Source of the DNA: Hyphomicrobiales bacterium
GTDB lineage: Bacteria; Pseudomonadota; Alphaproteobacteria; Rhizobiales; Xanthobacteraceae
DNA: 64,000 nucleotides
Assembly (NCBI GenBank): GCA_009377755.1
Contig: WHTM01000013.1
Coordinates: 1 to 64,000 of the forward strand
Direction: 5' to 3'
The notes under the pieces were generated by a model. That model did no database searches and was not told where the DNA came from. It saw only the letters and a list, made by a program, of their open reading frames with translations. The position numbers were made by a program, and so were the translations under genes. Shown here piece after piece: positions 9,161 through 19,066 of this stretch. Positions within the stretch are counted from its first letter, which is position 1. Every line of letters begins with the position of its first letter.

Positions 9161-9940
9161 TCATGGATAATGCTTGAGCGGGTTGAACACGCCCCCCGCA
9201 GTTCGGAGATTCTGGACCATGCGAGGCTGCTCGATGGACATGTGGCTGATGTACTGCCGGAAGCTTGTGACGAAGGTCGCCGGGTTCGTGTTTGGGCCGG
9301 TCAACGGGTTGAAGCCAGCATGATCGGCGCGAAGGTTCGGTATTCCCTTCTCTGAGCGAAAGATGTTGCTTACGAGTATCGCCACGAACTCCTCATAATT
9401 GGTCATGTTCGGATTGCCGGTCACTCCTTCGCGGACGGCTCTGCCTCCCATGTGTCGCAGGCCATGAACCATTTCGTGCAGCAGGATTTCATCGGCTGTT
9501 GCGCCGGGTCCCGTTGCGCAGACCGAGCCGGCCTGGAAGGTTTCCGGACTGAAATTGATGATGGTATCGCTGCCGCTGCCTGTGCCAATGACACGGGGTT
9601 GGCCAGGGGCAGGCAGATTGCCTCTGCTGTCAAGCGCGGTCGTTCCCTTCAGCGTAGCCGCCGCGACGTTCGTCGGCTTGGCGGTGGCATTACATTGGCC
9701 GGCCGTCGCATGGTACGGGCGGATATACATTTTCCGGCTCTGGATTTGAAAGATCTCGGTGATCACCGACCAGCCTGCCCACGTCTTTCGCAGACGTTCG
9801 AGCGCGTCCAGAATTCCTGTTTCGTATTTCTGCTTCGCCTGGCTGCTCGCGGCGGACGGAAACCAGTCCAGCCCCAGGGCGCCCTCCGTGAACTCGTCAC
9901 CGTCGACTATGATGTTCCGGCACTGATGATATTCGCGCAT
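9161..9940 (-). CDS. Zincin metallopeptidase resembling M91/NleD-type effectors
   Basis: A 259-residue protein without signal peptide or membrane segment. The zinc site is plain: EILLHEMVHGLRHMGG carries HExxH, and a second conserved acidic patch follows (NYEEFVAILVSNIFRSEKG), probably the third ligand. The small size, the lone catalytic domain and the HEMVHGLRH type of motif resemble the M91 effector family (NleD, HopH1) and related toxin metallopeptidases rather than housekeeping proteases; this is judged by eye. ATG 9940 is preceded by GAGAGAGGG, better than the GTG at 9946. There are no adjacent secretion, chaperone or immunity genes. Codon use looks less GC-biased than in its neighbours, hinting at transfer. 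Confidence 0.6.
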   Translation of the reverse strand: MREYHQCRNIIVDGDEFTEGALGLDWFPSAASSQAKQKYETGILDALERLRKTWAGWSVITEIFQIQSRKMYIRPYHATAGQCNATAKPTNVAAATLKGTTALDSRGNLPAPGQPRVIGTGSGSDTIINFSPETFQAGSVCATGPGATADEILLHEMVHGLRHMGGRAVREGVTGNPNMTNYEEFVAILVSNIFRSEKGIPNLRADHAGFNPLTGPNTNPATFVTSFRQYISHMSIEQPRMVQNLRTAGGVFNPLKHYP

Positions 9941-10132
9941 AGGCACCCTCTCTCGCTATCCGCCCGCTCCTGAGCATTAGTGGGGCGAACGCCGAAGGCG
10001 GTTCACCGATGGCCGGCTTGCGTATGTGCCGCACGTCGGGAATACCGATTTCTGGTGCTAGGCCGCTGCCCCTCGTGTCCGCTGTGGCGGACGCTCGCCC
10101 GGGATGCGAGCCACCGAAAGCACCGGCGCCAC

Positions 10133-11482
10133 CTACTCCGCGGCCGCCGCCGTGCCTTCGAAGAACCGGTTCTTCGGCCGCGGCAGGCCGAGGTTCTCGC
10201 GCAGTGTCTTGCCTTCGTATTCCTTGCGGTACAGTCCGCGCCGCTGCAACTCCGGCACCAGCTTGTCGACGAAATCGTCGAGCCCTTCGGGCAGGTAGGG
10301 AAACTGGATGGTGAAGCCGTCGGAGCCTTCGCCCTCCAGCCATTTCTCCATTTCGTCTGCAATGGTCTTGGGCGTGCCGATCATCGAGAGCCCGCCATGG
10401 CCGCCGAGCCGCTGGGCGAGCTGGCGGACGGTGAGGTTCTCGCGCTTAGCCAGGGCGATCGCCCGTTCCCGTCCGCTCTTGGACGCATTGCTCTCGGGAA
10501 TGTCGTCGGGCAGCGGTCCGTCCGGATCGAATTTGGATGCGTCCGTGCCGAGCGCGATCGACAGGGTGCCGATCGCGTTGGCGTAGTGCACCAGGCTGTC
10601 GAGCTTGGCGCGCTTGGCTTTCGCCTCCTCAACCGTGTCGCCGATCACGACCAGGCAGCCGGGGAGTATTGTCATATGGTCGGGGTTGCGGCCGAGCTTT
10701 TTCATCCGGCCTTTCACGTCGGCATAGAACGCGCGCCCAACCTCGAGGCTCGACTGTGACGTGAACACCGATTCCGCGGTCTCGGCGGCAAGCTGGCGGC
10801 CGGACTCAGAAGCACCGGCCTGTACGATCAGCGGCCAGCCCTGCACCGGCCGGGCGATGTTCACCGGTCCCTTCACCGAGAAATATTTCCCGTTGTGATC
10901 AAGCACGTGCATCTTGTCGGGATCGACGAAAATGCCGCTCTCCTGGTCGCGGATGAACGCGTCGTCCGCCCACGAATCCCACAGGCCGGTTACCACGTCG
11001 TAGAACTCGCGGGCGCGGCGGTAGCGTTCGCCGTGCTCCATGTGCTCGTCCATGCCGAAGTTCCGCGCGGCGTCGGGATTCGAGGTGGTGACGATGTTCC
11101 AGCCAGCGCGTCCGTTGCTGATGTGGTCGAGCGAGGCGAAGCGGCGCGCGATGTGATAGGGCGCATCGAACGTGGTCGAGCCGGTGGCGATCAGGCCGAT
11201 ATGCTTGGTGACCATCGCTAGTGCGCCGAGCAGCGTGAACGGCTCGAATGAGGTCGTGGTGTGGCTGCGCTTGAGCGCTTCGACCGACATGTTGAGCACG
11301 GCCATGTGATCGGCCATGAAGAAGGCGTCGAACTTGCCGCGCTCCAGCGTCTGGATGAAGCGCACCATGTGCGCGAGGTTGAAGTTCGCGTCCGGGAAGG
11401 CGCCCGGATAGCGCCAGGCGCCGGTATGGATGCTCGCCGGCCGCATGAAGGCGTTGAGGTGTATTTGACGTGAACCACTCAT
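10133..11482 (-). CDS. LLM-class flavin-dependent monooxygenase, NtaA/SnaA/DszA family
   Basis: A 449-residue FMNH2-dependent two-component monooxygenase of the bacterial luciferase fold. Family marks include the N-terminal IHLNAFMRPASIHTGAWRYP, FDAFFMADHM, the ARRFASLDHISNGRAGWNIVTT segment, NFGMDEHMEHGERY and the C-terminal GTPKTIADEMEKW. NtaA/DszA/EmoA enzymes oxidise aminopolycarboxylates, sulfur heterocycles or alkylsulfur compounds with reduced flavin from a separate reductase; no reductase lies next to it, though the hpaC-type reductase is 10 kb away. The start at 11482 follows a perfect GGAGGTGA site, so the 23-codon upstream extension is rejected. The specific substrate is unknown. 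Confidence 0.9.
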   Translation of the reverse strand: MSGSRQIHLNAFMRPASIHTGAWRYPGAFPDANFNLAHMVRFIQTLERGKFDAFFMADHMAVLNMSVEALKRSHTTTSFEPFTLLGALAMVTKHIGLIATGSTTFDAPYHIARRFASLDHISNGRAGWNIVTTSNPDAARNFGMDEHMEHGERYRRAREFYDVVTGLWDSWADDAFIRDQESGIFVDPDKMHVLDHNGKYFSVKGPVNIARPVQGWPLIVQAGASESGRQLAAETAESVFTSQSSLEVGRAFYADVKGRMKKLGRNPDHMTILPGCLVVIGDTVEEAKAKRAKLDSLVHYANAIGTLSIALGTDASKFDPDGPLPDDIPESNASKSGRERAIALAKRENLTVRQLAQRLGGHGGLSMIGTPKTIADEMEKWLEGEGSDGFTIQFPYLPEGLDDFVDKLVPELQRRGLYRKEYEGKTLRENLGLPRPKNRFFEGTAAAAE

Positions 11483-11590
11483 CGTCACCTCCGTCCCCGC
11501 TGCACGCGCGCCGGCTTCCGGCGAGGCCGGCATCGCGCAGGGGCGATGCACCCACAGCGCCGCACTGCTGTCAAGAAACGATCCCGTGGG

Positions 11591-12253
11591 TCAGGACGAC
11601 GGCATCGCGGCGCCGGGCGTGTCCTCAATGAAGTCCATGTCGGCAACGGCTGCGGAGACATTCCGCGCCGCCAGCCAGTGCAGGTCGCCCGACCGCCGCA
11701 CGATGCCCGCGACGACCGGCTTGCGGGTGCGGTGCGACATGCGCGCGAGCGAGAACACCGACCACCAGGCGCGAAAGGCGAGGCGGGTCCACGGGCGCTC
11801 GTCCCAGCCGAGCAGGATTACGTCGGGATCATGGGCGTCGATAAAGCGATGCATGGTCCAGGGATAAAGCAGGATCGCCCCGAGCCGAACGCGCCGCGGA
11901 CGGGTCCATGGGAAGAACCGCGCGACGCCGGCGAAAGCGAACACCACGGATCGCTCGGCAACGCCACATGCCACCAGCCGCTCGATCACGGCTGAGGCGA
12001 TGCCCACCTCCTTGACCTCGACCAGCAGTTCGAGATCTGTGCCCGCGAGAAACGCGAGCAAATCGTCGAGCAGGAGGACCGGGGCCGCAGCACGCGGCGG
12101 GTCATGGGTCACCACCAGAGTCCCCACGGTCAAGCCGCGGCGCACGTCGAGTTCGACGCCGGAGAGCCGCGGATCGGCGGCGGCCCGCGCAAACGCCTCG
12201 AGCGTGTTCTCGCCGGCGCCTTGCGACCAGCCACGGTGGGCGAAAAGCTTCAC
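11591..12253 (-). CDS. Glycerophosphodiester phosphodiesterase family protein
   Basis: About 220 residues of the GDPD TIM-barrel fold, which hydrolyses glycerophosphodiesters to glycerol 3-phosphate and an alcohol. Family motifs are present: KLFAHRGW (catalytic His), ENTLEAFARA, GVELDVRRG (metal ligands) and VTHD, then a strand with LELLVEVKE. The C-terminal half is less typical. The start is uncertain: GTG 12253 sits 15 bases after AGGAGG, long spacing, and no ATG is closer. It begins 26 bases after the M23 peptidase stop, so the two are likely one transcript, possibly an extension of the liv operon. No signal peptide, so it is probably cytoplasmic. Confidence 0.82.
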   Translation of the reverse strand: MKLFAHRGWSQGAGENTLEAFARAAADPRLSGVELDVRRGLTVGTLVVTHDPPRAAAPVLLLDDLLAFLAGTDLELLVEVKEVGIASAVIERLVACGVAERSVVFAFAGVARFFPWTRPRRVRLGAILLYPWTMHRFIDAHDPDVILLGWDERPWTRLAFRAWWSVFSLARMSHRTRKPVVAGIVRRSGDLHWLAARNVSAAVADMDFIEDTPGAAMPSS

Positions 12254-12278
12254 AATATTCGCTACGTGCCTCCTGCCG

Positions 12279-13280
12279 CTATGGAGCGACCATCTGGCCG
12301 CGTGTCGGCTCGCCACGCGCAACGGTCTTCCCATCGGCTTGATAGTCGAGGAACTGGGCCGGTAGGCCCTCGCCGGCCCTAAAGCGCGGCGTGGTCTGCA
12401 GATGGTAATGGAGATGCGGCTCGCTCGAACGGCCGCTGTTGCCGCAGCGGCCGAGCCGATTGCCCGATCTGACCGTGTCGTCAAGCTTCACCTGCACGCT
12501 GCCGCGTTGCAAGTGTGCGAGGAACGAATGCTCGCCGTTGCCGTGATCGATGATGACATGGTTGCCGAGCGACGGCCGATAGTTCATCTGCGCCGGTATG
12601 TTGTCCGCAATGCTGCCCTCGACCGCGACGACCGTTCCGTCCCCCGGTGCAAGAATCGGCTCGCCGAAACAGAAGTAGCTTTGATTACTGGACGGGTCGC
12701 CGCTATGGGTGCCGCCCTCGCGGGCAACCAGGAAGTCGTAGGCGAAGCGCTGATCCGGCGCGGCCGCATGGTAATTCTTCATCACCGAACGGCCGCCCCA
12801 GAACACGAACCATTCTCCGGCAAACGGCAGACGCAGCGGCGTCCTGGTCTGGTAGTCGAGGTGGCGGCTTGGCGCCGGCGCCGGCTCGGGCTTGACCAGC
12901 AGCCCCTGCACCACGCCATCCGGCGCGATTGTCCACTGGACCCAGACCGGCCCCGGAAAACGGGAGAACGTGGCGGTGCGGTGATAGACTTCGCCGTCAA
13001 GCCAGGGCAGCGTGCGCTCCCGCACCACGCTAGTCTCGCGCCCGAGCTGGGTCTTGATCTGCGCAATGAAGGCGTGCAGGCCTTCGGGGGTCGCGAAGTG
13101 TGCCTGCAGCTTCGGCGCAAGCCGCGGCCACAGCAGGTCGACCACGCCGTTGTAGAGCCATTGCGTATAGGTCCGTCCGGATTGGCGGACCTGTGTCGCG
13201 CCGGCCCCCTGCGCATTGGCCGGAACCGCGACCGTGAGCACTAGCAGGGCCATGAGATTTTTGATCAGCGCTCGGATCAT
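12279..13280 (-). CDS. M23 family metallopeptidase (LytM-type), secreted
   Basis: A 333-residue exported protein with a signal peptide (MIRALIKNLMALLVLTVAVPANAQ). The C-terminal half is an M23/LytM zinc domain: a metal-ligand region near FAYDFLV, GDGTVVAVEGSI, GNHVIIDHGNGEHSFLAHL and the catalytic HLHYHLQ. M23 enzymes cut peptidoglycan crosslinks; some envelope members act as activators instead. The N-terminal 150 residues form a separate alpha/beta region without a named domain. ATG 13280 is preferred over 13307 because it starts directly at the signal peptide. It follows livF by 65 bases and precedes GDPD. Confidence 0.85.
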   Translation of the reverse strand: MIRALIKNLMALLVLTVAVPANAQGAGATQVRQSGRTYTQWLYNGVVDLLWPRLAPKLQAHFATPEGLHAFIAQIKTQLGRETSVVRERTLPWLDGEVYHRTATFSRFPGPVWVQWTIAPDGVVQGLLVKPEPAPAPSRHLDYQTRTPLRLPFAGEWFVFWGGRSVMKNYHAAAPDQRFAYDFLVAREGGTHSGDPSSNQSYFCFGEPILAPGDGTVVAVEGSIADNIPAQMNYRPSLGNHVIIDHGNGEHSFLAHLQRGSVQVKLDDTVRSGNRLGRCGNSGRSSEPHLHYHLQTTPRFRAGEGLPAQFLDYQADGKTVARGEPTRGQMVAP

Positions 13281-13345
13281 AAGAATCTCGCGTCGCAAAT
13301 CTGCCACATCCTATCAAGTCTGGAACCGAGACTTGAAGAGGTACG

Positions 13346-14071
13346 CTAACGCCGCCCGCCTTCGAGATAAGCGGCCTTCACCTCCGGCCGTTCCAAGAGT
13401 TCGCGTCCGGTGCCCGAGAGCGTGATCAAGCCGTTGACCATGACATAGCCGCGGTGCGCGAGCTTGAGCGCATGGAACGCATTCTGCTCCACCAGGAACA
13501 CGGTGATGCGTTCCGTCTCGTTCAACACACGGATCGCCTCGAAGATCTGCCGTGCCACCAGCGGCGCCAGGCCGAGCGACGGCTCGTCGAGCAGCAGGAG
13601 CCGTGGCCGGCTCATCAACGCGCGGCCAATCGAGAGCATCTGCTGCTCGCCGCCGGACAACGTGCCGCCGCGCTGATGCAGCCGCTCCTTCAGCCGCGGG
13701 AACACGCCAAGCACGCGCGCAAGGTCGTCATCGAAGTGCGCGGGATCGGCGACGGTCGCGCCCATCTGCAAGTTCTCGATCACGGTCATGCGCGAAAAAA
13801 TGCGGCGGCCCTCCGGCGCCTGCGCGATGCGCAGGCGGGCGATGTGGTGCGGCGGCTCGTGGGTGATGTCGCGGCCGTCAAACAAGATCGAACCGTAGCG
13901 GGCGTGCGGGTCGCCGAAGATGGTCATCATCAAAGTCGACTTGCCGGCTCCGTTGGCGCCGATCAGCGTGACGATCTCGCCGTCATTCACGTCCACGTCG
14001 ATGCCGCGCAGCGCGACGATGTTGCCGTAGTAGGTGTGTACGCCGCGCACGGAGAGGAGGGGTTGGGTCAC
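13346..14071 (-). CDS. livF: Branched-chain amino-acid ABC transporter ATP-binding protein LivF
   Basis: A 241-residue ABC ATPase. Walker A GANGAGKST is at 38-46, the signature LSGGEQQ and Walker B LLLLDEPS follow at normal spacing, and RIAQAPEGRRIFSRMTVIENL is the sequence typical of LivF. Together with LivG it powers uptake through LivH/LivM. The start overlaps the livG stop by four bases (ATGA), showing translational coupling. Substrate specificity depends on the binding protein, the best candidate being the livK-like gene at 5.4-6.5 kb. Confidence 0.95.
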   Translation of the reverse strand: MTQPLLSVRGVHTYYGNIVALRGIDVDVNDGEIVTLIGANGAGKSTLMMTIFGDPHARYGSILFDGRDITHEPPHHIARLRIAQAPEGRRIFSRMTVIENLQMGATVADPAHFDDDLARVLGVFPRLKERLHQRGGTLSGGEQQMLSIGRALMSRPRLLLLDEPSLGLAPLVARQIFEAIRVLNETERITVFLVEQNAFHALKLAHRGYVMVNGLITLSGTGRELLERPEVKAAYLEGGRR

Positions 14072-14910
14072 AGCCCCACCTCCGCTTCGACCTGCGCCAC
14101 CTCCTCGTCCTCGACGCCGAGATAGGCGGCGATCACCTTCGGATCGTCACGAATGATCTGCGGTGGACCGTCGGCGATCTTGACGCCGTAGTCGAGCACG
14201 GCGACGTGGTCTGAGATCTCCATCACTACGGTCATGTCGTGCTCGATCAGCAGGATCGACGTGCCGTGCTGGTCCCGAATCGAGCGCAGCAGCGCATTGA
14301 GGTCGGCGCTCTCGCGTGGATTCAATCCCGCCGCCGGCTCGTCAAGGCACAGCAGCACCGGGTCGGTGCACAGCGCGCGCGCGATCTCCAGCCGCCGCTG
14401 CTCGCCGTAGGGCAGGCTGCCGGCCGGATCGTCGGCACGCTGCAGTAGGCCTGTCTTGTCCATCCAGTAGCGGGCGCGGTCGATCGCCGCGCCCCCGGCG
14501 CGCACGTAGGTCCCGAGGCCGAACAGGCCGGCGAAGCTGTAGCCCGACGCCGCCATGAGCGGATTGTGCTGCGCCACCATCAGGTTCTCAAGCACTGTCA
14601 TGCCGGCGAATAGGCGGATGTTCTGGAAGGTGCGGGCGACCCGGGCGCGCTGCGAGACGCGGAAGTCCAACAGCCGCTCCAGCAGGAACACCGCGCCGTC
14701 GTCGTGGGTGAGCCGCATCATCCCGATCGTCGGCTTGTAGAAGCCGGTGATGCAGTTAAACACGGTGGTCTTGCCGGCGCCGTTCGGGCCGATCAGCGCG
14801 GTGATGTCGCCGCGCTTCGCGGTGAACGACAGATCGTCGATCGCGAGCAGTCCGCCGAAGCGCATGGTCAGGTGCTCGACCTCGAGGATCGGCGCGGATG
14901 CCGCGCTCAT
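14068..14910 (-). CDS. livG: Branched-chain amino-acid ABC transporter ATP-binding protein LivG
   Basis: A 280-residue ABC ATPase with Walker A GPNGAGKTT at 41-49, the LivG-type RVARTFQNIRLFAGMTVLENLMVA region, signature LPYGEQRRLEIARAL (the usual LSGG is LPYG, a normal LivG variant) and Walker B LLCLDEPAAGLNP. The ATG at 14910 overlaps the livM stop (ATGA) and lies behind GAGGAGG inside the livM end. A long fused open frame that continues upstream antisense-like through livM in another frame is not real. The C-terminal acidic tail (EDEEVAQVEAEVG) is slightly long. Confidence 0.95.
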   Translation of the reverse strand: MSAASAPILEVEHLTMRFGGLLAIDDLSFTAKRGDITALIGPNGAGKTTVFNCITGFYKPTIGMMRLTHDDGAVFLLERLLDFRVSQRARVARTFQNIRLFAGMTVLENLMVAQHNPLMAASGYSFAGLFGLGTYVRAGGAAIDRARYWMDKTGLLQRADDPAGSLPYGEQRRLEIARALCTDPVLLCLDEPAAGLNPRESADLNALLRSIRDQHGTSILLIEHDMTVVMEISDHVAVLDYGVKIADGPPQIIRDDPKVIAAYLGVEDEEVAQVEAEVGL

Positions 14911-16309
14911 TTGCGTGCCTCCTCGACCAGTTCGGCCGATACGATTTTCCGCTCCTTGAGGAAGATGGACGGCTCGCGCGTCGCGATCAGCCCGCGCGGC
15001 CGCCAGACCATGATCGCCACCATGGCGGCGCCGAAGATCAGCATGCGGAATTGGGCGAACTCGCGGAAAAACTCGAAGCCACCGAGCATGACCACAGCGG
15101 CGATGGCGACGCCGAGTTGCGAGCCCATGCCGCCGAGCACGACGATGGCGAGGATCGTCGCCGATTCCATGAACACGAAAGATTCCGGACTGATGAAACC
15201 CTGACGCGTGGCGAAGAATGCCCCGGCAAAGCCGCCGAACATGGCGCCGATGGCGAAGGCGGTGAGCTTGGTGTTGGTGGTGTTGATGCCGAGTGAGCGG
15301 CAGGCGATCTCGTCCTCGCGCATCGCCTCCCAGGCGCGCCCCACCGGCAGCCGGCGCAACCGGATGGTCACCCAGTTGGTGATGAGCGCGAGCGCCAGGA
15401 TCAGGTAGAACAGGAACACCACCCGGTGGGTGGCGGAGAATTCCAGCCCGAAGGTGGCGGCGAAGCCGTCGTCGCCGGCGGTGAAGGGGATACCGAAGAA
15501 GCTCGGGCGCGGCGCGCTCACCCCGTTGGGGCCGCCCGTGAAGCTCTGCCAGTTGATCAGCACGATGCGGATGATCTCGCCGAAGGCGAGCGTGACGATG
15601 GCGAGATAGTCGCCGCGCAGCCGCAGCACCGGGAAGCCGAGCAGGATCCCCCAGAATGCGGCAAGGATGCCGGCCAGCGGCAGGCAGATCCAGAACGACC
15701 ACCCGAAATACAGCGCCAGCAGCGCGTAGGAATAGGCGCCGACCGCATAGAACGCGACGTAGCCGAGATCGAGCAGGCCGGCGAGGCCGACCACGATATT
15801 GAGGCCCCAGCCGAGCATCACGTAAGTGAGCACCATGATGCCGAGGTCGAGCAGGTAGCGATTGTCGTAGAAGATGATCGGCGTGATCAGCGCGAAACCG
15901 AGCAGTGCCGGGCCGAACCATTCGCCGATCCGCGTCAGCACCGGCTTGACCCACGCTGGAATCGGCGGCGCGAGGCGCACGACGTCGCCGCGTGCGGCCC
16001 ACAGCAGCACCAGCAGGAAGCGGCCGACGAATACGACCGCGACCACGATCACCAGCGGGTCCGGACGCGGCGTGATGCCGAGCGCTCCGCCGGCGCCCTG
16101 ATCGGTGCGGAAGCCGATCAGCAGCCCAAACAGACCGATGGCGATGACGGCGGCGACGGTGGCGCTCTTGAGCGCTTGTGCCACGTCGAGGCGCCGCCCC
16201 TCCCTCTCGCCACCGAACTCGGGCCTACCCGAGTTCGGCACCATTTGATCGGCGGAAGTCGGAAACATCCGACTTCCGCTGGGGTGAGGGGGCTCCGGCG
16301 CTGCCATCA

Positions 16310-16310
<1 letters not shown>
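14907..16310 (-). CDS. livM: Branched-chain amino-acid ABC transporter permease LivM, with N-terminal insert
   Basis: A 467-residue permease. The core from about residue 125 matches LivM: NRYLLDLGIMVLTYVMLGWGLNIVVGLAGLLDLGYVAFYAVGAYSY type helices, GFPVLRLRGDYLAIVTLAFGEIIR and the coupling loop GRAWEAMREDEIACRSLGIN. Before it lie extra N-terminal membrane segments (about 49-67 and 83-105). Residues about 5-37 are Pro/Gly/Arg-rich, soluble-looking and encoded by a double-hairpin repeat (see separate entry), so they are probably not ancestral. Start ATG 16310 overlaps the livH stop (TGATG) and follows AGAAGG. No stop or frameshift is introduced, so the protein is likely made. Confidence 0.92.
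16191..16295. repeat. RIME-like double palindrome inside the livM coding region
   Basis: Two perfect hairpins stand side by side. The first is CCGAACTCGGG (16213-16223) with CCCGAGTTCGG (16228-16238) around a 4-base loop; the second is GCGGAAGTCGGA (16252-16263) with TCCGACTTCCGC (16268-16279), also a 4-base loop. They are bounded by CCTCACCCC-type and GAGAGGGAGGGG-type ends as in rhizobial intergenic mosaic elements. Unusually the unit lies within an open gene, adding about 33 codons in frame to livM. It encodes FPTSADQ and NSGRPEFGG. Confidence 0.75.
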
Positions 16311-17224
<914 letters not shown>

Positions 17225-17402
17225 GCGCTCGGTCGGTTCCCGTTGCCCATTGGTGCAATTGGAGGGAACGCTACCAGGGGCCGCGAGTCGCGGCAACGCG
17301 GCACACTCGCGCGTCCAGGGCTATTCCGGCGCCATTTCCCCCTTCCCACAGCGGCACCAGTCCGCTACCGGACGGGCAGCAAGCGGCGTGAAGGAGACAA
17401 CA

Positions 17403-18983
17403 ATGACCCAGCCGAAATCCGAGGACTTCATCCGCGACAAGACGCGGCCGTTTACCGGCGCCGAGTTCCTGGAAAGCCTGCGCGACGGGCGCGAGGTCTA
17501 TATCTATGGCGAGCGCGTGCCGGACGTCACCACGCATCCTGCGTTCCGCAACGCCGCCCGCACCATCGCCCGGCTGTATGACGCCCTGCACGATCCCAAG
17601 ACCAAGGACGTGCTAACCGCGCCGACCGATACCGGCTCCGGCGGCTTCACCCACAAGTTCTTCCGCGTCGCGCATTCGCGCGAGGACCTGTTGGCCCAGC
17701 GCGAGGCGATCGCCACGTGGGCGCGCATGACCTACGGCTGGATGGGGCGCACCCCCGATTACAAGGCGTCGCTGATGAATACGCTCGGCGCCAACGACCA
17801 GCTCTATGAGAAGTTCGCTCCCAATGCCAGGCGCTGGTACAAGCTGGCGCAGGAACACGTGCTGTTCATGAACCACGCCATCGTCAATCCGCCGGTCGAC
17901 CGCGCCAAGGCGGCCGACCAGGTCAAGGACGTGTTCATCACCATCCAGAAGGAGACCGATGCCGGCGTCGTCGTATCCGGCGCCAAGGTAGTCGCAACCT
18001 CATCGGCGCTGACCCATTACAACTTCCTCGGCCAGAACGCGGCGATGCCGATCAGCGACACGGACCTCGCGATCATCTTCATCGCGCCGATGAACGCGCC
18101 GGGGGTGAAGCTGTTCTGCCGCGCCTCCTACGAGATGCAGGCGAGTGTGATCGGCTCCCCGTTCGACTATCCGCTGTCGTCGCGGTTCGACGAGAACGAC
18201 GCGATCTTCGTGTTCGACAACGTGCTGATCCCCTGGGAGAACGTGCTGGTCCACCGCGACATCGAGAAGCTCAAATCGTTCTACCTGCGCTCCGGCTTCC
18301 TCAATGGCTATACCTTCCAAGGCTGCACGCGGCTGGCGGTGAAGTTCGACTTCCTGGTCGGGCTGATCGCCAAGGCGCTGAGGGCCGCGGGCTCCGACGA
18401 GTTCCGCGGCAACCAGGCGATGCTCGGCGAGGTGATCGCCTGGCGCAACCTGTTCTGGGCGCTCTCTGACGCCATGGCGCTCAACCCGGTGCCGTGGATC
18501 GGCGACACCGTGCTGCCGAACGCGCAGACCGGCCAGAGCTACCGCGTGTTCGCTGGCGACGCCTACGGGCGGGTGAAGGAGATCGTTGAGAAGATCATCG
18601 CCTCCTCGCTGATCTACCTGCCGTCGTCGGTGAAGGATTTCAGGAACCCGGAGATCGACAAGTATCTCGCCAAGTACGTCCGCGGCTCCTACGGCATCGG
18701 CTACAAGGAGCGCATCAAGGTGATGAAGCTTCTGTGGGACGCGATCGGCACCGAGTTCGGCGGACGGCATGAGCTGTACGAGCGCAACTACGCCGGCAAC
18801 CACGAGGACATCCGCATCCAGACCATCTGGAACGCGCGCGGCTCCGGCGCACTCGACCAGATGATGGCGCTCGCCGACCGGTGCATGGCCGACTACGACG
18901 AGAACGGCTGGGTCGGCGACACCTGGATCGATCCGGACGACGTGGCGTTCGGCGGCGTGGTGAGGCGGAAGGCGGCGGAGTAG
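17403..18983 (+). CDS. hpaB: 4-Hydroxyphenylacetate 3-monooxygenase-type oxygenase subunit (HpaB family)
   Basis: A 526-residue FADH2-dependent phenol hydroxylase. It adds an ortho hydroxyl to 4-hydroxyphenylacetate or related (chloro)phenols, using reduced flavin from a partner reductase. Family features include GREVYIYGERVPDVTTHPAFRN at the N-terminus, the YGWMGRTPDYKASL segment, ATSSALTHYNFLGQ and FDNVLIPWENVLVHRD. ATG 17403 follows AAGGAG at ideal spacing; the upstream open frame is rejected. The likely reductase hpaC lies 2.7 kb downstream beyond phoX. Which phenol is used cannot be told from the sequence: HpaB, phenol and chlorophenol oxygenases are close relatives. Confidence 0.88.
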   Translation: MTQPKSEDFIRDKTRPFTGAEFLESLRDGREVYIYGERVPDVTTHPAFRNAARTIARLYDALHDPKTKDVLTAPTDTGSGGFTHKFFRVAHSREDLLAQREAIATWARMTYGWMGRTPDYKASLMNTLGANDQLYEKFAPNARRWYKLAQEHVLFMNHAIVNPPVDRAKAADQVKDVFITIQKETDAGVVVSGAKVVATSSALTHYNFLGQNAAMPISDTDLAIIFIAPMNAPGVKLFCRASYEMQASVIGSPFDYPLSSRFDENDAIFVFDNVLIPWENVLVHRDIEKLKSFYLRSGFLNGYTFQGCTRLAVKFDFLVGLIAKALRAAGSDEFRGNQAMLGEVIAWRNLFWALSDAMALNPVPWIGDTVLPNAQTGQSYRVFAGDAYGRVKEIVEKIIASSLIYLPSSVKDFRNPEIDKYLAKYVRGSYGIGYKERIKVMKLLWDAIGTEFGGRHELYERNYAGNHEDIRIQTIWNARGSGALDQMMALADRCMADYDENGWVGDTWIDPDDVAFGGVVRRKAAE

Positions 18984-19066
18984 GACTGGCATGATGGAAG
19001 GGTTATGTTTACACTTAAGCGTGAGCACCCCGGGCCGGCACAACCGATATTGGAGTGACCGAAGCG

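Noticed and set aside
16201-16300. Terminator between livH and livM
   Set aside because: The hairpins are strong but lie inside the livM reading frame with no T-run, and livH-livM overlap by one base, so a stop of transcription there is unlikely.
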